Source: Ralstonia sp. 25mfcol4.1 (lineage in GTDB: Bacteria; Pseudomonadota; Gammaproteobacteria; Burkholderiales; Burkholderiaceae). Taken from it: a stretch of DNA of 64,000 nt. The stretch covers positions 186,001-250,000 of the forward strand of contig NZ_FNJO01000004.1 in NCBI RefSeq assembly GCF_900104095.1, written 5' to 3'. The notes beneath the pieces were generated by a model. It did no database searches. It was not told where the DNA came from and was given only the letters and a program-made list of their open reading frames with translations. Below are positions 17,877-26,846 of the stretch, in pieces. Within the stretch, counting starts at the first letter, position 1. Each line of letters begins with the position of its first letter. The position numbers and the translations under genes are program-made.

Positions 17877-18542
17877 TCAGGCTTTCGGCCGGCTCAGGTA
17901 TTCGTCTACCACCTGCCGCAGCCCCGGCAGCTTGCCGGTGAAGAAATGGCCTGCCCCCGGCAGTACCACCACCGGCAATTCCTGCGGCCGCGCCCAGTTG
18001 AAGATATTGGCCAGCGGCACGCGCTCGTCGCGCTCGCCGTGCACGACCAATGCCAGGGCCGCCACCGCGGGCGTGTCATACGACAGCGTTTCGGAAAGCG
18101 CGCCCGCCGGCATGCCGGTCAGGATCAGGTGGGCAACCGGCTCGCCATCCGCCGCCAGCCGGGCGGCGGCGCGGGCCTGGATGAAGCCGCCGAACGAGAA
18201 ACCGGCCAGCGCGAGCGGCAGGTCCGGGTGTTCGCCCCGCAACTGGCGGATCACGGCCAGCACATCGTCGGTTTCGCCATTGCCATCGTCGTACTGGCCC
18301 TCGCTTTGCCCCACCCCACGGTAGTTCGGCCGCAGCGTCAGGAAGCCGTGCGCCTGCAGCACGCGGGCCAGCAGCTGCGGAATCTTGTGCTCGGCGGTCC
18401 CGCCCTGGCTGGGGTGCGGATGGGCAACCACGGCAATGCCCTTGGGCGCGGCGTCCGGGGCATCGACCAGGACTTCAAGTTGTCCGGCGGGGCCGGCGAT
18501 GAACTGGCGGGATGAGGCGGCGGTCGTGAATGACGAAGACAT
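17877..18542 (-). CDS. Alpha/beta hydrolase
   Basis: A 221-residue cytoplasmic hydrolase of the dienelactone/KANL2-like type. The oxyanion region VVAHPHPSQGGT comes first, then the nucleophile elbow G-F-S-F-G-G. The acid lies in HGERDERVP and the catalytic histidine in GAGHFFTG near the C-terminus. Proteins with the HPHPxxGG opening are widespread and mostly uncharacterised. The ATG at 18542 gives a normal N-terminus; one at 18575 would add 11 residues. It follows the small protein at 18681-18995 on the same strand but is separated by a hairpin. Confidence 0.85.
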   Translation of the reverse strand: MSSSFTTAASSRQFIAGPAGQLEVLVDAPDAAPKGIAVVAHPHPSQGGTAEHKIPQLLARVLQAHGFLTLRPNYRGVGQSEGQYDDGNGETDDVLAVIRQLRGEHPDLPLALAGFSFGGFIQARAAARLAADGEPVAHLILTGMPAGALSETLSYDTPAVAALALVVHGERDERVPLANIFNWARPQELPVVVLPGAGHFFTGKLPGLRQVVDEYLSRPKA

Positions 18543-18572
18543 GAAAAACGGTGAAAGGCTGGAAGGGGGCAT

Positions 18573-18597
18573 GCCCGCGATGCAAGCGGGCGCTTTT
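18573..18597. terminator. GC hairpin with T-run on plus strand
   Basis: A 6-bp stem, GCCCGC/GCGGGC, with a 7-base loop is followed on the plus strand by GCTTTT. No plus-strand gene ends nearby, so if active it may separate the two minus-strand genes at 17877 and 18681 or stop antisense transcription. Confidence 0.35.
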
Positions 18598-18680
18598 GCA
18601 TGCGCAGCATACCCGCGGCCAGACCTGGCCGGCAACGTCCGGAGCCGGTGGCCCGCAGGGGCCCGCCCCCCAAGCGATCA

Positions 18681-18995
18681 TCAATGCGGATGGTCCGCCC
18701 GGATGACCGCCGCGATTTCCTGGCGCCGCACGCTGACCACGTCGTCCAGTTCCAGCCCCTCGGCCACCACCAGCATTTCGGCGCCGCGATTGATGGCATA
18801 GATCACGCCGTACCAGAGGTCGGGCCCCGCCACGGCGTTCAGGCGGACGTTGAACTCGGTTTCCAGGTCCTGGCTAAAGACGGTCACCAGATCGCCGACC
18901 TCGGGCATGGCGGCCTCCTCCGCCAGCGGATATTCCCGGGCCGCCACGGTCAGTGGCGTCTGCGCAATGCCGCGCGCAAACCTCGCTTGCATCAT
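18681..18995 (-). CDS. Small conserved hypothetical protein
   Basis: A 104-residue soluble protein beginning MMQARFARG. Its C-terminal two thirds (EVGDLVTVFSQDLETEF, LWYGVIYAINRG, LELDDVVSVRRQEI) are a regular alternation of strands and short helices. I know of no domain for it. An AGGAGA ribosome site directly precedes the double ATG at 18995/18992, and the second ATG has the better spacing. Nothing in the neighbourhood suggests a role. Confidence 0.65.
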   Translation of the reverse strand: MMQARFARGIAQTPLTVAAREYPLAEEAAMPEVGDLVTVFSQDLETEFNVRLNAVAGPDLWYGVIYAINRGAEMLVVAEGLELDDVVSVRRQEIAAVIRADHPH

Positions 18996-19362
18996 TGTCT
19001 CCTGCACGTTGTTTTCCCTGTAAGGATATAAGCGCGGTCCGAAAAGGCACGGTAAACCTGTCACAAACCGGCAAATAAGATACTTATTCAGCACTTACAA
19101 GCGCGTGCGGCCACACCGTCACGCTGCAATGCAACAGCAATCCGCGCACGCCGGAATCTCCACGCGAGCGCCCCGCCGCCCCGCCGCCCAGCCGCCCAGC
19201 CGCCCAGCCGCCCAGCCGCCCAGCCGCCCAGCCGCCCAGCCGCCCAGCAGGATTCTGCGATCACCGCCGTCATCGCAGCGCTTGCCTAGCGCACAACCCC
19301 GCGCAAGTACCCCCCTTCCCGGTTCAGGCGGCGTAACGTGGCTCTGGCAGAATGCACGGGCA
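18996..19362. other. Divergent intergenic region with tandem repeat
   Basis: This 367-base gap separates the minus-strand small protein from the GGDEF gene. The first 90 bases are AT-richer (TAAGATACTTATTC near 19076) and probably hold the promoter of the small protein. A proline/alanine-coding tandem repeat occupies 19185-19248 (annotated separately). The rest shows nothing I can identify. The GGDEF open frame extends through it to 19105, but with no credible start. Confidence 0.55.
19185..19248. repeat. Perfect 8-bp tandem repeat, 8 copies
   Basis: The unit CGCCCAGC is repeated eight times without a mismatch (64 bases), preceded by degenerate CCGCC steps. The 8-bp period is not a multiple of three, so unit changes would shift any frame read through it. 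It lies 115 bases upstream of the chosen GGDEF start. Perfect short tandem arrays commonly vary in copy number between strains. Confidence 0.95.
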
Positions 19363-20535
19363 ATGACCCAACGCTATTCGCCAATGTTCCTGTCCGGCCA
19401 GGTCTACAGCGCACCGCGCTGGGGATTCACGCGCTGGCTGGCAGAGCCAGGCCGGGACGTGCCAGCCGAAATCCGCGAGGCGCTGGTCGGCAGCCTGTTC
19501 GGCACGCTGTCGATCTTCTTTGGCGGCATCCTCAACACGCTGATGGTGGCCACGGTCATCACGCTCCATCTGCGCCGCCCCGAATTTCTGGTCTGGCTCG
19601 GGCTTGAAATCGCCATCTGCCTGTCGCGCGTGATCGTGCTGTTCCAGGCGCGCCGCGCCTCGCGCGCAGGGCGCCCCACCCCTACCGACTGGCACATGTG
19701 CCTGACGCTGGCCTGGGCCGCCAGCGTCGGCCTGGGCGCGTACCTGAGCGTGGTCAGCGGGGACTGGCTCAGCGCGGCCATGGCATGCCTGTCGGCGGCG
19801 GCCATGTGTGGCGGTATCTGCTTCCGCAACTACGGCGCGCCGCGCATGACCGCCCTGATGATCTTGCTGAGCCTGGGCCCGATCTGCGCCGGCGCGCTGG
19901 TGGCCCATGAACCGTTGTTCCTGCTGACCCTGCTGCAACTGCCGGTCTACGTCATCAGCATGACCAGCGCGTCGTTTCGCATGAATGCGATGGTGGTGGC
20001 CACCATGCGGTCCGAGCGCGAAAACGCTCACCGGGCTCGCCACGATTCCCTCACCGGGCTACTGAACCGGTCGAGCCTGCTTGCCGAAATCCGCGAGGCC
20101 AGCGTGCATCGGATGGCCGCGGGCCGCTACCTGACGCTGCTCTATATGGATCTGGACGGCTTCAAGCCGGTCAATGACTCGTTCGGCCACGGCAGCGGCG
20201 ACGAATTGCTGGTCCGTGTGGGCGAGCGGCTGCGCGGCGCGGTGCCGGGCCGGGGCCAGGTCTACCGCATTGGCGGGGACGAATTCGTCATCATGCTACG
20301 CAATGAAAGCACGCAGAGCGTGCAGGCGCTGGCGCAGGACCTGCTGCGCGAAGTGAGCGCGCCCTATCAGCTTTCGACCGGCCACCAGGCCCGGCTCGGA
20401 GTCAGCATCGGCATTGCCCACGTTCGCCCCGAGGGCCTGACCGCCGACGACATCCTGCACCTGGCCGACCGCGCGCTGTACCGGGCCAAGGCCCAGGGCA
20501 AGGGTCAGTTCCAGTTCGCCACGTCCGACGACTGA
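19363..20535 (+). CDS. Membrane-anchored diguanylate cyclase (GGDEF)
   Basis: A 390-residue protein. About five or six hydrophobic segments (residues 40-205) form a membrane sensor, and a GGDEF domain occupies about 220-388 with the intact catalytic phrase RIGGDEFVIML and the metal/substrate phrase LYMDLDGFKPVNDSFGH. It should make cyclic di-GMP from two GTP. The product-inhibition I-site (RxxD five residues before GGDEF) is absent: the positions read PGRG. I placed the start at ATG 19363; upstream codons are repeat-derived Pro/Ala. Confidence 0.88.
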   Translation: MTQRYSPMFLSGQVYSAPRWGFTRWLAEPGRDVPAEIREALVGSLFGTLSIFFGGILNTLMVATVITLHLRRPEFLVWLGLEIAICLSRVIVLFQARRASRAGRPTPTDWHMCLTLAWAASVGLGAYLSVVSGDWLSAAMACLSAAAMCGGICFRNYGAPRMTALMILLSLGPICAGALVAHEPLFLLTLLQLPVYVISMTSASFRMNAMVVATMRSERENAHRARHDSLTGLLNRSSLLAEIREASVHRMAAGRYLTLLYMDLDGFKPVNDSFGHGSGDELLVRVGERLRGAVPGRGQVYRIGGDEFVIMLRNESTQSVQALAQDLLREVSAPYQLSTGHQARLGVSIGIAHVRPEGLTADDILHLADRALYRAKAQGKGQFQFATSDD

Positions 20536-20678
20536 AGGCCATCGTCCTCGCGGCCGCTGCGCCCGGGCCCTCGGCGCGACACGCGGGACGACAGCCGGTA
20601 CTGGCAAGCGAACAGCGCGATCAGCGCCACCAGGGCGATCACTGCGATCCCGATCCGAAACGCCATCCACATCGTCAT
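20505..20678 (-). CDS. 57-residue single-span membrane protein
   Basis: The frame runs from ATG at 20678 to TGA at 20505-20507. A hydrophobic helix (MAFRIGIAVIALVALIALF, residues 5-23) is followed by an Arg/Ser-rich then acidic tail ending DVANWN. An AGGAG ribosome site lies 7 bases before the ATG, which supports translation. Its 3' end overlaps the end of the GGDEF gene by 31 bases in convergent orientation. Type III (N-out or N-in) topology cannot be decided. Function is unknown. Confidence 0.6.
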   Translation of the reverse strand: MTMWMAFRIGIAVIALVALIALFACQYRLSSRVSRRGPGRSGREDDGLQSSDVANWN

Positions 20679-21015
20679 GGCAGGCTCCTGTTTGTCTGGT
20701 CATGTCTCCAGCCTAAGGATTTCGCCATCTGGTTACTGAAAAGATCCGACTCGGCAATATCAAATTCGTGTCAAAAGGGTGAGCCGCCCATGAACACAAG
20801 CATGCCGTCCATAGCAAAACTCTTAATTCAGTAACCCAAAAGTCTGATGGCCTATCGCAGTCATTGATCAATACGATATGACTTGTCGCAATCCATCTGC
20901 GATAGTTAAATCGACTTTCGCCGGTGCATCGCGCCACCGGCGGCAGCCTGCTAGTCAGACCCACAAACGTCCAGGCCAGGCCCACGAGGCCCGGCCGTCT
21001 GCATCAAGGAATCCC
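20679..21015. other. Promoter region of the catalase gene (337 bases)
   Basis: This AT-rich gap before katA holds a 9-bp inverted repeat with a 36-base spacer, CTATCGCAG (20852-20860) and CTGCGATAG (20897-20905). A perfect palindrome, ATTGATCAAT (20863-20872), lies between the arms. The arrangement suggests a regulator-bound site for peroxide-responsive control. A full OxyR consensus is not obvious. I see no small gene here. Confidence 0.55.
20852..20905. promoter_or_regulatory. Spaced 9-bp inverted repeat upstream of katA
   Basis: Arms CTATCGCAG and CTGCGATAG are perfect complements, with centres 45 bases apart, and end 110 bases before the katA start. The internal palindrome ATTGATCAAT adds a second candidate dimer site. 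The identity of the regulator is unknown. Confidence 0.5.
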
Positions 21016-22461
21016 ATGAAAAAGCTCACGACCGCTTTCGGCGCGCCCGTCGTCGACAACAACAATATCCAGACGGCTGGTCCGCGCGGCCCTGCCCTGC
21101 TCCAGGATGTCTGGTTCCTGGAAAAGCTTGCCCACTTCGATCGCGAAGTCATTCCCGAGCGCCGCATGCACGCCAAAGGCTCAGGCGCCTATGGCACGTT
21201 CACCGTCACGCACGACATCACCAAATACACGCGCGCCAACCTGTTCTCGGAGATCGGCAAGAAGACCGAACTGTTCATGCGTTTCTCGTCGGTGGCCGGC
21301 GAGCGCGGCGCGGCCGATGCCGAACGCGACATTCGCGGCTTCGCCATCAAGTTCTATACCGAGGAAGGCAACTGGGACCTGGTGGGCAACAACACGCCGG
21401 TCTTCTTCCTGCGCGATCCGCTCAAGTTCCCCGACCTGAACCACGCCGTGAAGCGCGATCCGCGCACGGGCATGCGTAGCGCCGAAAACAACTGGGATTT
21501 CTGGACCAGCCTGCCGGAGTCGTTCCACCAGGTCACCATCACCATGAGCGATCGGGGTATCCCGCGTAGCTGGCGCCATATGCACGGCTTCGGCAGCCAT
21601 ACGTACAGCTTCATCAGCAAGGACATGCAGCGCCACTGGGTGAAGTTCCACTTCGTGACCCAGCAGGGCATCCAGAACCTGACCGACGCCGAGGCGGCGG
21701 AAGTCACCGGCCGTGACCGCGAATACCATCAGCGCGACCTGTACGAAGCCATCGAGCGCGGCGAATTCCCGCGCTGGAAGCTGTTCGTGCAGATCATGCC
21801 CGAGGCCGACGCCGGCAAGTATCGCCACAACCCGTTCGACCTGACCAAGATCTGGTCGAAGAAGGACTATCCGCTGATCGAAGTGGGCGTGCTGGAGCTG
21901 AACCGCAACCCGGAGAACCATTTCGCCGAGGTCGAACAGGCCGCGTTCGCGCCGTCGACGATCGTTCCGGGCATCGGCTTCTCGCCGGACAAGATGCTGC
22001 ATGGCCGACTGTTCTCGTACGGCGATGCCGAGCGTTACCGCCTGGGCGTGAACCACCACCTGATTCCGGTGAACTCGCCGAAGGCCGCCCGGTACGTCAA
22101 CAGCTATCACCGCGACGGCCGTGGCCGCACCGACGGCAACGCGGGCGGCACCATTGCCTACGAGCCGAACACCCGCGGCGAGTGGACCGAGCAGCCCGAT
22201 TTCCGTGAGCCGCCGCTGTCGGTCGAAGGCGCCGCCGACCACTGGAACCACCGCGTGGACGACGACTACTTCTCGCAGGCGGGCGACCTGTTCCGCCTGA
22301 TGTCGCCGGCGCAGCAGCAGACCCTGTTCGACAATACCGCCCGCGCGATCAAGGGCGTGTCGAAGGCCGTGCAGCAGCGCCATATCCTGCACTGCACGCA
22401 GGCCGATCCGGCCTACGGGGCCGGTGTCGCGGCGGCGATCGAGAAGATCGAAGCGAAGTAA
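21016..22461 (+). CDS. katA: Monofunctional heme catalase (small-subunit, clade 3)
   Basis: A 481-residue catalase disproportionating hydrogen peroxide to water and oxygen. The distal histidine is H52 in [13 protein letters not shown]. The distal asparagine lies in the block ending GNNTPVFF, and the proximal heme tyrosine in [14 protein letters not shown]. Length and the missing C-terminal flavodoxin-like domain place it with small-subunit KatA/KatB enzymes. A ribosome site, AAGGA, lies 5 bases upstream. The ankyrin-repeat gene follows 110 bases later, as in the Pseudomonas katB-ankB pair. Confidence 0.96.
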   Translation: MKKLTTAFGAPVVDNNNIQTAGPRGPALLQDVWFLEKLAHFDREVIPERRMHAKGSGAYGTFTVTHDITKYTRANLFSEIGKKTELFMRFSSVAGERGAADAERDIRGFAIKFYTEEGNWDLVGNNTPVFFLRDPLKFPDLNHAVKRDPRTGMRSAENNWDFWTSLPESFHQVTITMSDRGIPRSWRHMHGFGSHTYSFISKDMQRHWVKFHFVTQQGIQNLTDAEAAEVTGRDREYHQRDLYEAIERGEFPRWKLFVQIMPEADAGKYRHNPFDLTKIWSKKDYPLIEVGVLELNRNPENHFAEVEQAAFAPSTIVPGIGFSPDKMLHGRLFSYGDAERYRLGVNHHLIPVNSPKAARYVNSYHRDGRGRTDGNAGGTIAYEPNTRGEWTEQPDFREPPLSVEGAADHWNHRVDDDYFSQAGDLFRLMSPAQQQTLFDNTARAIKGVSKAVQQRHILHCTQADPAYGAGVAAAIEKIEAK

Positions 22462-22571
22462 TTGACGTGAGCCAAGGCCCCCGGTCTTTGCCGCTCCCAC
22501 CAGCGGGGGCGGCCTGGGGGCAGAGGGCGGGCACGTCCCGCCCTCTTGACGAAAGCAAGACGAGGCATCAG

Positions 22572-23087
22572 ATGGATCAAACCCAAGCCCCCACCATGAC
22601 CGCCGATGAAGAAGCGCGCATGATCGCCGCGCTGGGCCAGGTGTTCGACCTGGCGCGCAATGGCGACGCGGCCGCACTGGCGGCGCTGATCGAACGCGGT
22701 ATGCCGCCGAACCTGCGCAACGAGAAGGGCGACAGCCTGGTGATGCTGGCCGCCTACCACGGCCATGTCGATGCGCTGCGCACGCTGCTTGCCGCCGGCG
22801 CATCACCCGATACGCGCAACGCGATGGGGCAGACGCCGATTGCCGGCGCCGCGTACAAGGGCTACCGGGAGATCATCGACGTTCTGCTGGAACACGGCGC
22901 GGACGTCGAAGGCGCTTCGCCCGACGGCCGCACGGCGCTGATGGTTGCGGCGATGTTCCAGCGTACGGAAATCGTCGAACTGCTCAAGCAACACGGCGCA
23001 GACCCTGAAGCCCGCGACGAGCGCGGCATGACGGCGGCCGACGCCGCCGCGTTCATGGCCGGCCGCACAGGTCGGCCGGCACACTGA
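22572..23087 (+). CDS. Ankyrin-repeat protein (AnkB-like)
   Basis: A 171-residue protein with four ankyrin repeats at about 42-150, each with the ...GxTxLxxAAxxGxxEIVxxLLxxGAD... pattern (for example GDSLVMLAAYHGHVDALRTLL). There is no signal peptide, so this copy should stay in the cytoplasm or inner face, unlike Pseudomonas AnkB, which is membrane-anchored. It sits directly behind katA on the same strand; in Pseudomonas the equivalent protein is needed for full catalase activity. A similar helper role is inference from position. Confidence 0.88.
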   Translation: MDQTQAPTMTADEEARMIAALGQVFDLARNGDAAALAALIERGMPPNLRNEKGDSLVMLAAYHGHVDALRTLLAAGASPDTRNAMGQTPIAGAAYKGYREIIDVLLEHGADVEGASPDGRTALMVAAMFQRTEIVELLKQHGADPEARDERGMTAADAAAFMAGRTGRPAH

Positions 23088-23102
23088 TCGATCGGACTCC
23101 GG

Positions 23103-23861
23103 TCAGCCGCGCCCGACAAACGGCATCTTCGTCGCCATCACGGTCATGAACTGGACGTTGGCGTCGAGCGGCAGGTTGGCCATGTGCAGTACCGAACTGG
23201 CGATATGGGCCACATCCATCAGCGGTTCCGGTCGAATCTCGCCATTGGCCTGCGGCACGCCGCGCGCCATGCGGTTGGCCATGTCGGTGCCCGCGTTGCC
23301 AATGTCGATCTGGCCGCAGGCAATGTCATAGGCACGGCCATCGAGCGACAGGCTTTTGGTCAGGCCCGTGATGGCGTGCTTGGTCGCGGTATAGGGCACC
23401 GTGTTCGGACGCGGGGCATGGGCCGAGATCGACCCGTTGTTGATGATCCGGCCGCCGCGCGGATCCTGCGCCTTCATCAGCGCGAACGCGCCGCGCGCGC
23501 ACAGGAAGGCGCCGGTCAGGTTGGTATCCAGCACCGCCTTCCACTGTTCGAACGTCAGCTCGTCGATGCTGATCGCCGGCGCATTGACGCCCGCGTTGTT
23601 GAACAGCACGTCCAGACGACCGAAGCGCTCGCTCACTTTCGCGTACAAGGCATCGACCGAAGCCGGGTTGCTGACATCGCACTGCACGGCCAGCGCCGTC
23701 TGTCCGGCCGCCGCGGCCTGTTCGGCCAGGGCTTCCAGCGTTTCGGCGGTGCGTCCCGCCAGCACTACCTGATAGCCGTCGGCCAGCATGGCCTGCGCCA
23801 CCGCCTTGCCGATGCCGCGTGCGGCGCCCGTGACCAGTGCGACCTTTGCCTGCGTTGTCAT
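23103..23861 (-). CDS. Short-chain dehydrogenase/reductase (SDR)
   Basis: The 252-residue protein has the classical SDR features: nucleotide motif TGAARGIG at residues 11-18, NNAG near 90, catalytic serine in NNGSISA, and the YTATK active-site tetrad with Tyr and Lys. Basic residues after the glycine motif (AGRT) suggest NADP(H) preference. It converges on the ankyrin gene, with 15 bases between stops. The substrate is not predictable from sequence alone. Confidence 0.9.
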   Translation of the reverse strand: MTTQAKVALVTGAARGIGKAVAQAMLADGYQVVLAGRTAETLEALAEQAAAAGQTALAVQCDVSNPASVDALYAKVSERFGRLDVLFNNAGVNAPAISIDELTFEQWKAVLDTNLTGAFLCARGAFALMKAQDPRGGRIINNGSISAHAPRPNTVPYTATKHAITGLTKSLSLDGRAYDIACGQIDIGNAGTDMANRMARGVPQANGEIRPEPLMDVAHIASSVLHMANLPLDANVQFMTVMATKMPFVGRG

Positions 23862-24108
23862 GCCCGGAGTCTCCGTTTTCTGAGTGTGAAGGGATTAAGC
23901 AAGTGCTGACGTGGCGGTCATCGTACAACACACGGCGATGTACCGGGGCGTTCCGCCGAGGATTATCAACAGCACAGGCAAGTGAAGTTCTAAAGATATA
24001 ACAACAATGCATTTGGGCCGGCCGGGCGGTTGTCGTACGATTCGCGCTGACTGGGCGAGTGCTGGGAGGCGCTCGCCTTCCTTTTCCAGCGCCCTCGTAC
24101 AACTACAA

Positions 24109-25578
24109 ATGTCAGTCGATCTCGCCCTGTCGCCCGCCGGCGCCCAGGCTTCCGCCCAGACGGCCGCGCCGTCCAGGGCCGTTATCCGTTCCGCCGCCGA
24201 TGTGGCACGGCTCGTCAACGATGGCGGCGCCGCCGTCAGCAACGCCCGCATCGTGGTAGCCATCGCGCTGGGCGGCATCTTCCTGGACGCCTATGACCTG
24301 GGCGCCCTGGCCTTCGGCCTGAAGGACGTCACCAAGGAATTCGGGCTGACGCCGGCCGGCACCGGCATGGTGGCGTCCGCCATCACGTTTGGTGCGATTG
24401 TCGGCGCGTTCCTGGGCGGCTATCTCACGGACCGTATCGGCCGCTACCGTGTATTCATGGCCGACATGCTCTGCTTCGTGATCGCCGCCATCGCCTGCGC
24501 GCTGGCACCGAACGAATATGTGCTGGCCGGTGCCCGCTTCGTGATGGGCCTTGGCGTCGGTATCGACCTGCCCGTGGCCATGGCCTTCCTGGCCGAATTC
24601 TCCAAGCTCAAGGGCCACGGCAACAAGGCCGCGCGGGTGGCGATGTGGTGCCCCACCTGGTATGCGGCGATCTGCGTTTCGTACCTGCTGGTGCTGGGCT
24701 GCTATGCGATCCTGCCGGCATCGCACAGCGGCCTGCTGTGGCGCATCATCCTCGGCTTCGGCGCCGTGCCGGCGCTGATCATCATCGCCGTGCGCAGCCG
24801 CTACATGAGCGAATCGCCGGTGTGGGCCGCCAACCAGGGCGACCTGGAAGGCGCCGCACGGATCCTGCGGAAATCGTACGGCATTGATGCCGAGGTGGCG
24901 CCCGATGCCGTGGTGGAGCCGCCCAAGCGCCCGGCGTCGTGGCGCAACTACGGCCTGTTGCTCAAGGGCGTCTATGCACGCCGCACCGTGCTGGCCACGG
25001 TCATGTCGATTGCATCGTCGTTTGCCTATAACGCGGTGGCCTTCGGCCTGCCGGTGATCATCGCCAGCTTCCTGGCGCAGACCATGCTGACCACCATCCT
25101 GGTGTCGCTGGCGCTGAACCTGCTGTTTGCCTTCGTCGGCGGCCTGATCGGTGTGCATCTGGTGCCCAAGACTGGCGCCTGGAAGCTGACCATCACCGGC
25201 TACGCGTTCCAGCTGGCCGCACTGGTGGGCCTGGCCCTGGTGGGCAAGCCCGCCGGGGGCGTGGAAGTGGTGATCGCCATTTCGTTCCTGGCGCTGTTCC
25301 TGCTGGGCCAGGGCTTTGGCCCGGGCGCGCACACCATGACCTATGCGTCGCTGAGCTACCCGACGTCGCTGCGCGGCGTAGGCGTTGGCTTCAACCAGAC
25401 GCTGATGCGCGCCAGCTCCACCGCGTCGCTGTTCCTGTTCCCGGTGCTGGCCGCAGCCTTGTCCACCAAGGTGTTTTGGGTCATCGCCCTGGCCCCGCTG
25501 GCCGGCCTGCTGGCGCTGCTGGCGATCCGTTGGGAGCCGGCCAACTACGACGTGGACGCCGAGGACTTCCAGTCCTGA
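24109..25578 (+). CDS. MFS transporter, metabolite:H+ symporter type
   Basis: A 489-residue, 12-helix permease. Helix 1 carries GGIFLDAYDLGALAFGL (the D-x-x-D charged pair of the MHS/AAHS groups), and loop 2-3 carries GGYLTDRIGRYRVF. The family imports organic acids, often aromatic or dicarboxylic, with protons. The start is ATG 24109 (MSVDLALSPAG); an upstream ATG at 24007 would add 34 poor-quality residues, and neither has a clear ribosome site. It converges on the threonine ammonia-lyase. The substrate is unknown. Confidence 0.88.
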   Translation: MSVDLALSPAGAQASAQTAAPSRAVIRSAADVARLVNDGGAAVSNARIVVAIALGGIFLDAYDLGALAFGLKDVTKEFGLTPAGTGMVASAITFGAIVGAFLGGYLTDRIGRYRVFMADMLCFVIAAIACALAPNEYVLAGARFVMGLGVGIDLPVAMAFLAEFSKLKGHGNKAARVAMWCPTWYAAICVSYLLVLGCYAILPASHSGLLWRIILGFGAVPALIIIAVRSRYMSESPVWAANQGDLEGAARILRKSYGIDAEVAPDAVVEPPKRPASWRNYGLLLKGVYARRTVLATVMSIASSFAYNAVAFGLPVIIASFLAQTMLTTILVSLALNLLFAFVGGLIGVHLVPKTGAWKLTITGYAFQLAALVGLALVGKPAGGVEVVIAISFLALFLLGQGFGPGAHTMTYASLSYPTSLRGVGVGFNQTLMRASSTASLFLFPVLAAALSTKVFWVIALAPLAGLLALLAIRWEPANYDVDAEDFQS

Positions 25579-25628
25579 TCTGGCCGCCAGCCGGCCCCGG
25601 CGCAACCCGGACCGGCTGGCGTGTACCG

Positions 25629-26726
25629 TTAGCGGGCAGCGGCCTCCACGGCCTCGGCCCGCTCCGCCACGATGCGCAGGCGGTCGAAATTCATGTTCGC
25701 CCCGGACGTGATGGCCACCAGCGCCCGCCGTCCCCCTTCCGGCAGACGATCCGCATACTGCTTCAGCCCCGCCAGTGCCAGCGCACCGGCCGGTTCCACC
25801 AGGCTCCGGGTGTCCTGGAAGATATCCTTGATGGCCGCGCACAGCGCGTCCGTATCCACCGTGAGCACGCCGTCGAGCAGATGCCGGCATAGCCGGAAGG
25901 TCTCCTCGCCCACGCGCTTGACCGCCGTACCATCGGAAAACAGCCCCACCGAATCCAGCGTCACGCGCTCGCCGGCCGCCAGCGAACGGGCCATCGCGCA
26001 CGAATCCTCGGTCTGCACGCCGATGACCTGAACCTCCGGGCGCACCGCCTTGACATAGGCCGCCACGCCAGCCGCCAGGCTGCCGCCCCCGATCGGCACG
26101 AACACGGCATCGAGCGCACCGCGATGCTGGCGCAGGATCTCCATGCCCACCGTGCCCTGCCCGGCGATCACGTCGGGATCGTCAAAGGCCGGGATGAAAG
26201 TCAGCGCCTGCTCACGCTGCAGGGCCATCGCATGGTCATAGGCATCGGAATATGACTCGCCGGCCTGTACCACCTCCACCATCTCGCCGCCATGGGCGCG
26301 TACGGCATCCACCTTGACCTGGGGCGCGGTCTGCGGCACCACGATGACCGCCCGCACGCCGAGCCGCGCCGCCGACAGCGCCACCCCCTGGGCATGGTTG
26401 CCGGCCGACGCCGTGATTACGCCGCGCGCCAGCGCCTCGGCCGGCAGGTTGGCCATCTTGTTGTAGGCGCCACGCACCTTGAACGAGAACACGGGCTGAT
26501 GGTCCTCGCGCTTGAGCCAGACCTGGTGGCCCAGGCGCGCCGACAATGTCGGCGCCAGGTCGAGCGGCGTTTCGCGCGCCACGTCGTAGACGCGGGCGGT
26601 CAGGATCCGTCTCAGGTAGTCATCTGCATCGATCGCATCGGCATCTGCCCGCAGGAGCCCGGAAGCTGCGCCGGCGGCGGCATGCCGGGGGGTGGCGGGG
26701 ACGGCGGAAACCGGGGATTGCGGCAT
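25629..26726 (-). CDS. ilvA: Threonine ammonia-lyase, catalytic domain only
   Basis: A 365-residue PLP enzyme deaminating L-threonine to 2-oxobutyrate, the entry step of isoleucine synthesis. The PLP lysine is K83 in SFKVRGAYN; the phosphate-binding loop is IGGGSLAAG and the serine-type loop ASAGNHAQGVA. The protein ends right after the catalytic fold: the two C-terminal ACT-like domains that bind isoleucine in the roughly 510-residue IlvA are missing. An AGGAG ribosome site lies 6 bases before the ATG. Upstream is a complete attenuator with an Ile-coding leader peptide, which argues for a biosynthetic rather than purely catabolic (TdcB-like) role. Confidence 0.93.
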   Translation of the reverse strand: MPQSPVSAVPATPRHAAAGAASGLLRADADAIDADDYLRRILTARVYDVARETPLDLAPTLSARLGHQVWLKREDHQPVFSFKVRGAYNKMANLPAEALARGVITASAGNHAQGVALSAARLGVRAVIVVPQTAPQVKVDAVRAHGGEMVEVVQAGESYSDAYDHAMALQREQALTFIPAFDDPDVIAGQGTVGMEILRQHRGALDAVFVPIGGGSLAAGVAAYVKAVRPEVQVIGVQTEDSCAMARSLAAGERVTLDSVGLFSDGTAVKRVGEETFRLCRHLLDGVLTVDTDALCAAIKDIFQDTRSLVEPAGALALAGLKQYADRLPEGGRRALVAITSGANMNFDRLRIVAERAEAVEAAAR

Positions 26727-26771
26727 GGAACGCTCCTGTCTGAATGTGGGGGTTCCCCAGGAGGCGGCCAC

Positions 26772-26797
26772 AAAAAACCCGCCTCGTTGGGCGGGTT
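26772..26797 (-). terminator. Attenuator terminator of the threonine ammonia-lyase leader
   Basis: On the minus strand AACCCGCC pairs with GGCGGGTT around a 6-base loop (stem 26790-26797 with 26776-26783) and is followed by four more T. This is a textbook intrinsic terminator placed 45 bases before the ilvA start codon rather than after a gene, which is why I read it as an attenuator. Confidence 0.9.
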
Positions 26798-26846
26798 GTT
26801 GTTGTCTGTTCCGGACGCGCGCTAACCCACCATTCGAGGAATGGTG
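26776..26846 (-). promoter_or_regulatory. Isoleucine attenuator: pause, antiterminator and terminator segments
   Basis: Four RNA segments are visible on the minus strand. 1:2 is a pause hairpin, CACCATT with AATGGTG (26828-26846), lying over the last leader codons. 2:3 is an alternative pairing in which GGTGGGTT (26824-26831) can pair with the terminator's left arm AACCCGCC (26790-26797) over 8 bp with one G-U. 3:4 is the terminator. A ribosome stalled on the Ile codons would free segment 2 to form 2:3 and allow transcription into ilvA. Confidence 0.82.

Noticed and set aside
19088..19273. Minus-strand frame encoding GGWAAGRL repeats
   Set aside because: It is the 8-bp tandem array read in the other direction. 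The repeat peptide is an artefact of the array.
19105..19362. Extended start for the GGDEF protein reading through the tandem array
   Set aside because: Proline/alanine repeat residues and no ribosome site; the ATG at 19363 gives a normal N-terminus.
20840..21000. OxyR box before katA
   Set aside because: ATAG and CTAT pieces occur, but not with the four-element spacing of the OxyR consensus. I keep only the inverted repeat.
24112..26001. 629-codon antisense frame over the MFS and threonine ammonia-lyase genes
   Set aside because: Low-complexity His/Gln/Gly-rich text and no ribosome site. It is a shadow of the MFS gene on the opposite strand.
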